Assembly (NCBI GenBank): GCA_021784265.1
Contig: JAJXTA010000010.1
Coordinates: forward strand, 1-14,800
Reading direction: 5' to 3'
Length of the DNA: 14,800 nt
DNA from: a bacterium
Lineage (GTDB): Bacteria > Verrucomicrobiota > Verrucomicrobiia > Limisphaerales > J093
The translations under genes were made by a program, and so were the position numbers. This document shows positions 1 to 12,000 of this stretch, piece after piece (within the stretch, counting starts at the first letter, position 1; each line of letters starts with the position of its first letter). Below the pieces are notes generated by a model. It was given only the letters and a program-made list of their open reading frames with translations, made no database searches and was not told where the DNA came from.

Positions 1-60
1 CGGCACCGGTGGCGGGGGCGGCGCCTGCGGCGCGGCCGTGGTGGACCCCAGGGTGAAGGA
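1..60 (-). other. Proline-rich boundary segment of the giant protein
   Basis: The last visible residues (4219-4238) read TTAAPQAPPPPPVP after a beta-rich stretch. Proline runs of this kind usually mark a stiff or flexible boundary, so a further domain is likely beyond the window. Confidence 0.55.
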
Positions 61-3000
61 GGCCTTCATTGACACCACCACTGCCGACGTATGGATGTGA
101 ATGCCAGGGATCGTGAAGAGCCCCATGTCAACGTCAGGGGTATCGATATTGATCGCCGGGACAATGGTCACCTGGAGGGTGAAGGCGACGCTCACCGACG
201 TCCCCGTGATGGTGATGCTCGCGCTGGCGTAGATCCCCGCCCCAAACGCCGTCACGCTCCCAGTGATGGTGCCGGAGAAACCCCAGTTGGCAAACGTGAC
301 CGAGATGGACCCACACACCCCGAACGAGCTGCAATCGCCGATGGTAATGCTGGCCGTGGCCGTCAGGCTGAAGTCCGACAGTGAGTTGAAGTAACCACTC
401 ACCTTCAAATCCACGAGCCCGAAGAAATTCAAGTCCAGCGGTTGCGGGATCTGGATGGTAAACGACCCGTTGTGCAGCCCGAGGATGACGCTGCCGGTGA
501 GATCGAAGCCGAAGAGGTTGATGGTGAGATTGGTCAACCCCGCCTCATAGGTCGAACTCCGGGTGTCGATCTGCAACTGGAAGGCCCCGGAGAAGGTGAA
601 CGGCCCGTAAGCCATGACGGTCGTTGAGCTGGCGTTGCTGGTGACCGGGCTGTTGGCGAGGTACAGGCTCAGCGCGAAGTTGCCGTCGCTGTAGATCGTA
701 GCCGAGCCGGCTAAGTAGAGCCGCGCCAGGTTGAAGAAGTTCAGCGAACCCGTCAGTTGGATGGAAAGCCCCTGCTGACTTATCGTCAGCTCGAAAGTGC
801 CGTCGATGGTAATGATGCCGCCCCCGATGCTGAGATGGCCGCCGGCATGGATGTCCAGATACGGGCCAATCGGCAGCGTCAGGCTCGTCGAACCCGTCAA
901 GTTGCCGTTCGAATCCACGGTGAAGACCGTCGCCGAATGGCTATTGACAGTGTCGGTATTGAGTTCGAGCTGGAAGCTGGCGTTGAACGAGAAGACGCTC
1001 GAGTTGGTCGTGCCGCTTTCCAAGCTCAGCGTGAGCGCTCCCCAGAGCCCGCTGCTGCTGATCGTCAGCGAGCCCGAGGCATCCAACGTACCCAGGGGCT
1101 GCAGGCTCAGGCTGGCCGCAAACTGCATCAGCATCTGGAACTGCCCGCCGGGGGCGCTGATGTCCACCTCGAAAAACCCGCTCAGCGTGAGGCTGTCGGC
1201 CAGGGTGACCCCGCCTTTGCCCTCGATCACAATGTAGAATCCCGCCGGCCCATTGGGGGTGCCACTCGGCGATCCGACGGGCGCCGGCGGCCCGGCCGGG
1301 ATCACCAGGGTCCGATGGCCGTTGATCAACGTTTCCACGCTGTTGCCGTCGAAGCCCACCACCGTCGGCACCGGCGGGTTCGTGTCCGGAATGGTGTACG
1401 TCACCTGCTGACCCGTGGTGTTCATGATCAGCGAGAAGGCGGCGTTAAACGACAGCCCGGGGATGGCATTATTGGCGAATAACAAATCCAGCCGGGCGGC
1501 GAAGCCGGCGTCGCTGATAGAAATGAGCCCGTTGGCGGTGAAGGAGAGCACGCCCTGGGGATGGCTCGTATCGACCCCGACCTCGAGCGTCCCAACCACG
1601 AGCATCTGCAGGCCGGTGTTCGAAATATCCAGCTCCAAGGCGCCGGAAACGTCGAAGAGCGTGACGCCGCCCTGTTGGAACGCGGCCACGGCGGTGATCG
1701 ACAGGCTGAAGTCGTTGGCCGGGAGATCGAAGTGTTTCGTGGTCTTGTTCCCCGTCGTCGTGTCGATAAGCGTGATGTCAGCCGGTTGCACGCTCCCGGT
1801 GGTATTGAGCTTGAACAAGGCCGTGCCGCTGAGCGTGATGCCCAGGGACTGGAGCTTCTTCAACCCGCCCCCGACGTCCACCTCGAGCACACCCCAAACC
1901 TCGATCGTCCCGTTGTTATTGTTGACGATGAGTTGGCCGCCCGCCTGCGCCACGGCACCCGGCGCGGTCCCACTCGCCGATTGCAGCGGATCCCCGGACA
2001 AATACGACATATACAACTGGGAGTTGAGGTCAATCGTAAACCGCGTGGCGCTAAAGGTGAGCGTGACGTTCCCTTGCGCATCCACAAACAGGAGCCCGTT
2101 CAAGGCGTCGTAGCGCACGCCACCGGAAATCGTGATCTGGAAGGTGGCGGCGGGGGTGGCGCTTTGGCCGCCGCTGGTAAGCGGGTTGCCATTGGCGTCG
2201 AGCCCACCGGGGTTGCTGCCCACGTAGGTCACGCTCACCGCCGCTCCCACCGGTTGCGCGGTAGTGAAGGTGAGGGTCGTCCCCTGGAGCGTGTAAGTGG
2301 TCACGGTCCCCGCGGTGCCGCCGCTGGGGGTGACGGTAACGGTGACGGCTTGGCCTGCCAACGGGGCCTGGCTCAGTTGGACGGTTTCGTTGAGCGTGGC
2401 GCTATCTTGCACGGCCGCATGGCTCACGCTGCCCGTGTAACTCACCTGCACGGCGCCCCCCACGGGCTGCGCGGCGGAGAAGGTCAGCGTCGTCCCCGTC
2501 AGGCTATACCCCGTGCTTTGCACCGCCGTCCCATTCACCGTGACCGTGATCGTCTGGGTGCTATCGGGGATCTGCGACAGCGTCACGGTGCCGGGCTGGG
2601 TGATGGTCAGGTTGTCGGTGCGCTGGGTCAGGAACTGGCTGTCCAACGCGCTGTTGCTTAAGACATTGTTCCCGCTATCGAGGAATTGGAAACTCAGCTC
2701 GCCATAAATGCTCATCCCGCCCAGTTGCCGCGCGGCGCCGCCGGGCTCGTCAATCAAGAAGAGGAACTTGCCCGCCCCGGACTGGATCTTGGTCAGGTCG
2801 CCGTAGAAATAGGCATCGACCGAGAGCGTATCCCCGAACGTGGCACTGCCGGTGATGAGGATCTTGCCACTGGTGTCGATGGTCAGGTCCGCGTCCATCC
2901 GGAAGGTGTGCGTCGAGGCGTACGCATCATACACGGTGGCGCCCGCATGGATGAGCATGGGACTGCTCAACATCGCGTAGGTGAGATTGTTGCCGCCGTT

Positions 3001-6000
3001 CTTTTGCACGAGCGTGACCACCTGCTGCTGCAACTGGGTTTCCCATTGGGCGGCGGTCTGCGACTGCGGCGGCGTGAAGGCCCCCCCGCGGAGATTGTAA
3101 GCCGCCTGCTCGGCCGGCAGCGGATTGCCGTGCTGGTCCACCGTCGGATCGGGCAACGTTGAGCCAAAGTCGATCCCACCGCGCAGGTTGGTAATGGCCA
3201 GCCCGGTGTCCGGGTCGAGGATGATGGGAATCCCCGCCTCGATGAAGAACGACAGCGGGCCGAAATCCGAAAAGCCCAGGCGCATGGTGATGCCGCCCAC
3301 GCCCGGGATGTTGATCGTGCCCTCGATCCCGGCGTAGAAGACCCGGCTCTTGACCGTGGTCGTCGTGTCGGTCGCGGCGATCACATTGTAGTTGTTGTCG
3401 AACTTGATGATCCCCCCGATCAGGGTCCCGCTCACCTGCACCCCGAACAAGGTGCCGCCCACCTGCACGTTGAACGCGCCCAGACCGATGATGGGGAACT
3501 GGTTCTGCGTCAAGAGCCCAACATCGATCTGGATGTCCTTCACCCCACCGCTGAAGGTGACGCCCGCCGGCAGACCGTTGATCGGATTGACCTGGGCCGA
3601 GAGATCAATGATGAAATCGTCCGGGTGAGTGTTGAAGTTGTTCCCCGGCCAGATCAGCGTCACCGAGGTCACCTGGATCGGCAGCCAGCTCGGCCACTTG
3701 AACGCCCCAGTGCTGTTACTCCCGAAGCCCAACGAAACCGCAAAACCCGTCTTGGTCACAAACGAGCCGTCGCCCTCGATGGCGAAATTGCTCGCCCCAC
3801 CCGTCAGGGACAGGCCGCCCACATTGACCGTGGCGGCGATGCCCGGCGCGCTCGGCGTCCCGCCGAAACTCAGCAGGTCTTGGCCCGCCCCCGCGCTGGG
3901 ATTGAGGGTGACGTTCGTCGCGCTCAACTGAATGTAACTCCCCAACTTAATCGTCAGGGTCCCCGGATTGCTGACCGTCCCCACCGAGGCGGTGAAGTTG
4001 TTGGTGGTGATCGTCGGGAGGCTGAAGAGGTTGCTCAGGTTGAACTTTAAATCCAACCCGAAGGAGACGCTCAGGTTGGTCATGGTCGCCTGGATGGCCG
4101 AGGTGTTGAGGGAGGCGTTCGCATCGCTCACCGTCACCGTCACCGCCAGCGTCCCGTCCAACGAGAATTGGAAGCCGCTGAAGTTCACCCTAGGCGTGCC
4201 CAACGTAATCGGGCCCAGGGTATGGCCGCTGTTGCCACTCGGTTTGGCCCCCGTCAGTGACGTGGCGGCCACCGAGAACAGGGACTGGCCCATGAAGGAC
4301 AGGCTGCCGGGCGTCAGGCTGTCCAGCTTGAAGCCATCCGCGCCGCTGTAGTGGAAGGTGGCGCTGCCCCCCACACTCACGAGGGGCTGACTGCCATTGG
4401 ACAGGGCCACCGTCAAGCCGGTGAAGTTGAAGTTGGTCTGGGCGCTGCCGCTGGCCGGGGCCACGTACTGGATCTCCACTGAGTTGGCCGAAACCGTGAC
4501 GTAATTGCCCAGGGCGAAGCTGACGTTGGTGGCCGTGACGTCCTGCCCACCGTGGGCGAACGACGTGGTGCCAAAGGCGGTGCTGTTGAACGTGCCACCG
4601 GCGGTGATCGCGTTGAACGTGAGCGAGCCGGCGCTGATGGTAAAGAAGGTCGCGCTCGTCGTGGGATTCTGCACCGTCAAGGTGATCTGGGTGCCGGTCG
4701 TCGTGCTCCCGAAGGTGGTCGAGGTGGGGCTGCCCACATTCCCTGTCACGATAATCGTGTTGGCGATATTCAGGGTGGCGTTGCCGAGGGCAATTTGCGT
4801 GAACGGCTTGCTCGCGCTCCCACTCTCGGTCGTGGCGAACGCCACCACGACTTGCTGGCCATTCACCGCGATCGACTGACTGAGGGCGTTGGTGCTGGTA
4901 TCGATGGTGTTGTAGCGCACCGTCGCGGTCCCGCTCCCGCTCACCACCCCTCCGCTCCAACTGGCCGAAACCGAGGCCGTGAGCGCCATCCCCAAGTCCG
5001 GGTTCGCTTGGGCGGAATCGTGCAGAATCACCACTCCCAGGCTTCCCCCGCTCAGGGTCACGGAGCCGGCCCCGAGACTGTTGGTCCCTGAGGTGCTGCC
5101 GCCGCTCACCACCGCCCCGATGAGCACCGTGGTCACGGTGCCGCTGACGGTCTGGGTGATGCTGAAGCTCCCCGTCAGCGAAGCGAACCCGGTAATGCCC
5201 AGGGTCACGTTGTCACCCATCACGGCTTTGAGATTGCGCTGGTCCGCGGTGCTATTAGTGCCGTCGGTGAATCCGATATGGACCGTCCCGCCCGGGGTCT
5301 GGATGTCCTCCGTGACCGCCGCCCCGGTGGTGTTCACCTGCACGGCCAGGGTCCCCGACAGGGTGAAGGGCAAACCATAGAGCGTGGGCGTGGCCGAGGC
5401 GGTCAAGGCATAGCTGGTCCCCCCGGTCCCACCCGTGTAAACGGCCAAACCGAGGTTCATGTTGGCCAACAACAGGCCCACGGCCGAGGAGTAGTTGGGG
5501 CTCCCATCCAAATTGCTGGTCACGCCACTCCCCACAAAGACCGTCACCCCGCTGGCTCCCAACAGCAGCTTCGTCCCGTTCGCACCATTGGGCGCCTCGA
5601 CAATGGCGAAGCTACCGCTGACGGAGAGGAAATTAGAAATCGCCAACGTGAGACTGCCCTCGAGGTCTTTCACGGGGGCGGTGCCACTGGCGGTGAAGTC
5701 CAGCGGCAATGCCTGGCCCCCGACCTGGACCGTGAGCGGTTTGCCTTGTCCATCGGTGACGTTGGTCCCGGTCGTGTTGACCTTGACCTGGAGGTTGCCG
5801 GTGGTGAGCGTCAGCCCACTCACGCCCTCGAGGGCGAGCGTCCCCGTCGGACTCAACCCGGCCACCAAGGCGTAAGTCGAGGTGGCCCCACTTCCCGGGA
5901 ACACCAGCAACGCCAAGTTCCCGCCCGTCAGCTTAATTCCCGTTTCGTTCGACTGCCCCTGGTTCACCCCAAGGAAGGCGGTCACACCGGTGGCCCCAAC

Positions 6001-9000
6001 CGCGATCTGTTCGTTGGCGCCGGTGCCGGTCTCCTGGAAGCTGAACGTGCCGGACAAGGAGACAAACCCGCTGAGGCTCAAGCTCACGCTGCCTTCGATG
6101 TCTTCGACGGCCGCCGTGCCGGTTTGCGTGAAGTCCAAGGGCAAGCTCTGGCCCAAGACCGTGACCGTCAGCGGGTGGCCCTGGCCATCCGTCACGTTAG
6201 TGCCGGTGTTGTTGATTTTGAGCACCAGGTTGTTGACGTTCAACTGGAAGTCGGAGGAGAACCCTTCCAGGCTCGCACTGCCCCCGCTGCTCACTAAGGC
6301 GTAGTGGGTTTGCGCCGAACCCGTCGCCCCAGGGAACACCAACAGGGCGATGTTGACCCCACTGAGTTTGACCCCGGTCTCGTTGGCCTGCCCGAGGTTG
6401 GCGCCGAGGAAGGCGTTGACCGCGGTCGCCCCGACGGCGATTTGGGTCGTGGGCCCCGTGCCCGTTTCTTGGAAGCTAAAGTTGCCCTGGAGTGAGGCGA
6501 TGCTCCCAACCAGGACGGTGAGCGTGCCTTCGATGTCCTTGACGGCGGCGGTCCCCGTGGCCCGGAAGTCCAGCGGGAGGCTCTGACCCAGCACTGAGAC
6601 CGTCAGCGGGTTCCCTGTGCTATCGGTCACATTCGTGCCCGTCGTGTTGACCTTCACCGCCAAGTTCCCCACCGACGCTTGCAAGTCACCCATCCCCTCC
6701 AGCGCGAGGGTGCCGGTCGGGCTCATGCTGGTGGCCAGGGCGTAAGTCGCCGGGGCCTGCGTCGTCAGGCTGCTGTCCACCGTCTTGAAGACCAGCAGCG
6801 CCAGGTTCGCCCCCGTGAGTTTGACCCCCGTCGCGTCGCTGGCGCCATAGTTGAGGCCCAGGAACGCGGTCACTCCCGTGGCCCCAATCGCCAGTTGGGT
6901 GGTCGTCACGGTGTTCTGCACCTTGACCGTTTCCTGGAAACTGAAGTTGCCCGCCAAACTGGCGAAGCTGCCGATCCCGAGGCTCAAGCTGCCCTCAACA
7001 TCCTCGACCTGAGCGGCGCCGGTCGAACGGAAGTCCAGCGGCAGACTCTGCCCCTGCACGCTTACCGCCAGAGGGTTCCCACTCCCGTCGGTCACGTTCG
7101 TGCCGGTGGTATTGACCTTCACCGAGAGATTCCCAAGCGTAGCCGTGAGGTCGCCTACGTTCTCCAGGGTCACCCCGCCGCTGGGCCCCATCGAGGTCAC
7201 CAAGGCATAGGTCGAACTCGCCCCGCCGCTGCCCGGGAAGATTAACAACGCGAGATTCGCCCCGGTCACTTTCACCCCGGTCTCGTCGGTCGCCGACCCG
7301 TAGTCGGCCCCCAAGAAGGCCGTCACCCCCGTCGCCCCGACCGCAATCTGGGTGGTGGTGTTGTTGACCGTCTCCTGGAAACTGAAGCTCCCGGACAGAT
7401 AGGCGAAGCCGCCGATTGCCACCGTGACCGTGCCTTCGATGTCTTTGACGGCAGCCGTTCCGGTCTGGCTGAAATCCAGCGGCAGGGCTTGCCCGCCGAC
7501 CAAGACGCTCAGCGGCTGGTTGTTGCCATCGGTGACCTTGGTGCCGGTGTTATTGATCTTGAGCACCAGATTGCCCGCCGCCAGCGTCACCCCGGGCACC
7601 CCTTCCAGCGTGGCCGTCCCGCCACTGCTCACCAGGGCGTACTTGGCCGGCGCGGTGGTGGTATCATCCTTGAAGACGATCAGGGCCAGGTCCGCTCCGC
7701 TGAGCTTGAGGCCCGTCTCGTTGCTCTGCCCCTGGTTGGCGCCCAGGAAGACCGTCAGTTTTGTCACGCCCACCGCGATCTGGGAGCTGACCACCGTGTT
7801 GCCTTGCAACGTATCGGTCTTCTGGAAGCTGAAATTGCCGCTGATGCTCGCGAACGTCCCAATGGTCAAGGTCACCCCATCACCCGAAAACCCGGCCATG
7901 TTCCCTTCGTCCGCTCCGAACTGGATGGCGACGGGCGTAGTGTTGACCATGACGGTCTCATCCACCTTCCCGCCCGTCGTATTCACCCGGACGCCGAGGT
8001 CCCCCGCCTGCGCCGTGATGTCGCCGAACCCGACCAAGCTCGCCGCCGCCGACGCATTCAAGGCATAGGTGCTGGCGACCCCAGCCGTCTTGTAGATCAC
8101 CAAACCAAGGTTGGCGCTGCTGATCTGAACGCCGGTCGCGTCCGACTGCCCCTCGTGCACTCCGAGGAAGGCGTTGACGCCCGCCGCGCCGACCAGGATC
8201 TTCGTCACCCCGGTGGCGTTGTCCACGGTCTCCGTGAAAGCAAAGCTGCCCTGCAGGTCGGCAACGTTGGTCACCGTGAGCGTAATCGCCCCCTCGATGT
8301 CCATGACGTTAGCCATCCCAGTGGCGCTGAAATCCAACGTGACCGAGCCGCCAGGGGTCGAAACGACATCGGCCGCCCCGTGGCTGTCCGTCACTGCCGT
8401 CCCCGTATTGTTTACCTTGACCGTCAAGCCCGTGCTCGAGACCGCGAGGCCGGTCACCCCCTCGAGGGTGTCGGTGCCGCCGTTGGCGACCAGGGCGTAC
8501 GTCGCGTCCGCCTGGCTGGTCTTGGTGGTATCGACTTTCTTGAAGGCCAGCAGCCCCAGGCTCGCCCCGGAAATGTTCACGCCCGTGGCGTCGGAGGTCC
8601 CTTGTCCCACCCCGAGAAACGCCTGCACGCTCGTGGCGCCAATGGCAAGTTCCGTCGTCGTCACGGTTCCGCTAACGCTCTCCGTGCGGGTGACGCTGAA
8701 GCTCCCCTGCAAGGAGACAAACCCGCTCACCCCCAGGCTCAGGGTACCTTCGAGGTCCTCGACGTTGGCCGTGCCGCTCGCCGTGAAGTCCAAGGTGACC
8801 TTCTGTCCGCCGACGGTGACGGCCAGGGGTTGGTTGCTGGCATCGGTGACGTTCGTCCCCGTGTTGTTCACCTTGAGCGCGAGATTCCCCGCCGTCAGCG
8901 TCAACCCGTTGATGCCTTCCAGGAAATCGTTCCCGCCATTGACGACCAAGGCAAACGTCGCCGGGGTGGTCCCGGTGAAGTCTTTGAAGACCACCAGCCC

Positions 9001-12000
9001 CAGGCTCGCGCCGGTGACCTTGAACCCGGTCTCGTCGGGCTGCCCCGCCTCCGTCCCCAGGAAAACCGTGACCTTGGCCGCCCCAATCTCCATCTCGGTC
9101 TTGGTTACGGTCGAGCCCTGGAGCGTATCGGTCTTCTGGAAGCTGAAATCGCCGGTCACGCTGGCGAAGGGCGAGGTGCCACCCAGCGCCCCCAGGCTCA
9201 GACTCAACCCGGTGCCACCGAACGTCTGGAGGTTCCCCTCCGTCGGACCAAACGCGATCGGGATGGGGGGCAGGCCGGTTCCGGGTGACACACTCTCGTT
9301 GACCAACCCGCCGGTAGTGTTGATTCGGGCTTCAACCGTTCCCCCCAATTGGAAGCCCGTAATGCCCACTAGACCCACGGTTCCGGAGGCGTCCAAGGCA
9401 TAACTGGTGGCGCCGGCCTTGGTCCGGTAGAGGACCAGGCCCAAGTTGGCGCCGCTGGCTTGGATCCCCACTTGGCTGCCGGCAGGTCCGCTGCCCAGGA
9501 ACACGTTGGCGCCCGTCACGCCCAGCACCATCTTACTCGAGCCGTCCGCGCTCGGCTGGTAGTTCATCGCCGCGCCGGCCGCCTGCACGGTGACAAAGCC
9601 GCCGGTGCTCAGGCTCAGTGTGCCCAGCGTAAGCTGGAAATCACGGTCGCCCAGGTCATAGCTGGCGCTCACCGCCGGCGGAGTGGGCCCACTCGCCGGG
9701 GGCGTCCCCGGGGTGAGGCTGCCGGTCAGAGCGCTGCCCAGATTCACATTGGCGCTGGTGGTCGTCAGTCCCAGTTGCCCGCTCAGCGCCCCGCCCAACT
9801 GGTAGCTGACTTGGTTAAAGCTCAGCGTGGGGGCGGTCAGCGTCAACAGCCCGCCTAGATTCACGTCGCCCAGCGGGATGGTCACCCCATTGATGGTGAA
9901 ACCGGTCTGGGTAATCACCAACCCGCTGAGGGCCACCGGCAAGTTGTTCAGGGGCGCGATGGTCAGGGTGGCCGCGCCGATGGTGGTGATCGTCGTCTGG
10001 CCCGGGGTGATCGTGACCGGATTGGCGGTCAGCGTCAGGTCCGAGCCGATCCCCAACGAAAAGTTGTTCACCGTCAGGGTCAGCGCCCCGGTCGGATTCG
10101 CCCCGCCGAAGTCGAACGTCCCCGTCACCGTGCCGACGCTCGTGGTGATCGTGGTGTTGCCCGGAAACAGACTCAGCCCGCCGATGGTCGCCGTGATGCT
10201 CCCGCTCACCACCGAGCTCTGGGTCTTGTCCACCACGAAGTTGTTGACCTGCAACGTCGCCACCTCGAACGAGAGGAACTTGCCAATCCCCACCGCCGTG
10301 GTCGGGTAGCTGATCTGGACTGTGGCCCCCTGGGCAAGGTTGGACTTGAAACTCACCGTGGTGACCGGGGTGCTCCCGGTCGTGGTGGCCACGGTGTAGT
10401 CGGTCCCCAGGGTCAACGGGGTGGTTGTATTCCCGTTGGTGACCGAAATCGAAACCTGGGTGTCGTCCACCGGGTTCTTGCTCAACTGGAACGAGCTGGG
10501 GGAGGTGGCCCCCACCGTCAGGGTGTCCGTCGTGGCGTTGGTCAGCACGAACGTGCCCAGACTGAAGCCCTTCCGGGTTAGCTGGAAGTTCTGGATCTGG
10601 GCCGTCGGCAGCCCGCTGACGAGGTTCGAGGTCACGGACGCGCTGCCCACCGTCGCCATCACCGCTTGCCCCGGCTGCAACGTCACCGGCCCCAAGTGCA
10701 CCGTCAGCGCGTTGCCCAGCGGAATGTCCAGGCTCGGCAGGTCCAGATTCAAGATGGCCGGGCTGTGGAAGGAGTAGTTGCCGCTCAGGGCGTTGCCCAG
10801 GTTCAGGTCCAGGAAGCTGATGTTCGGGAACAGGACGGCATTGTTGACACTCACCCCGATCGTCCCGCTCACCGACGCCGCCGCTCCATAATTGAACTGG
10901 AAGTTGGTGAGCGCCACCGTCACCGAGCTGAAGCTCAGGATGTCACTAATCGCCGAGCTGCCGTTCCCAGGGGTCTGGAGGGTCAGGCTGCCCAGGCTGA
11001 ACCCGGTCTGCTGGAGCTGCAGGTTGTTCACCGTCAATGTGCCCAGCCCGCTGAACTGGGGGGACATCAGCGTCGCGCTCCCCACCGTCGCCATCGTGGC
11101 TTGGTCCGGCGTCAGCGTCACGTCCTGCGTCGCCGTCAGACTCAGCGCCTCACCCATGCCGATCTGCAGCCCGCTGATCGTCAGGCTCAGTTGACCCGTC
11201 GGGCTGGTCCCGTCGAACCCACCGAAGGCGTACGTCCCGGTCACTTTGCTGGCCGAGGTCTGGATGAACGATTGGTCGGTCGGGCTGCCGGGGTTGCTGC
11301 CGTTGGGGTAGAGTTCCAACCCGGTGACGGTTACCCCGACCGTCCCCGTCATGCTCGCGGTGGTGGTCCCGGTGCCGAAACTGACATTGAAGGCGCTGGC
11401 AGTCACGGTCATCCCGGTGGCGGTCAGCAGGCTGCCGAGGCTCATTAAACCCGTGGTCGCACTGACCGTGGCTTGGTCGAAACTGAAGCCGTCCTGGCGG
11501 ATGACGAAATTGGTCAGGCTGATCGAGGGTAATCCTTGGAATTGCGGTGAGGTTACTGTAGCATTCCCCACCGTCGCCACCGCCTGCGTCGCCGATCCAC
11601 CCGGCGCGTAGTTGAAATCGAAGCCGGTCGAGTTGACCTCTAAGGCCTCTCCAATCGTCAGGGCGAATTGTTGGGCATGGAGGGCAAAGCCGGCCGGCGC
11701 CAAGTTGAAGGTGCCGCTCACCGCCACCCCGCTCCCGGTATTGTCGGTGATGCTAGCGGTGAAACTTTTGCCGGGGAACATGACCGCCGAAGCGGCCGAG
11801 ATGGTCACCGAACCACTCCAGGGTTGGCTGGTGCTCGCCCGGGTAGCGCTGAAGGTCAGGGTCAGGCCATCCAGCTCGAGCATGCCGCCCACCAAGGCGG
11901 AGGACAGCGAAGTGTCGGTGAAACTGGCGTTGAGGGTGTACGAGGAAAGCTTGTTAGTAATGTACTGCTGCAGATCGGCAAGGGTCTGGCTGGGCGGGCT

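Noticed and set aside
7489..9288. Plus-strand open frame of 599 codons, with similar long ones at 1561-2661 and 5278-6297
   Set aside because: These frames are in exact register with the giant gene, so their codons are its reverse complements. They stay open only because the gene rarely uses TTA, CTA and TCA. The products are Arg/Gly/His-rich with no recognisable domain.
8174..9403. Plus-strand open frame of 409 codons with a Val/Pro/Ser/Thr-rich product
   Set aside because: It is antisense to repeat family II and repeats with the same period, so it mirrors the real coding repeats.
4984..9690. Periodic array that could suggest a CRISPR or a DNA satellite
   Set aside because: Units are 420-465 bases, diverged at DNA level, and always in multiples of three, which fits a coding repeat.
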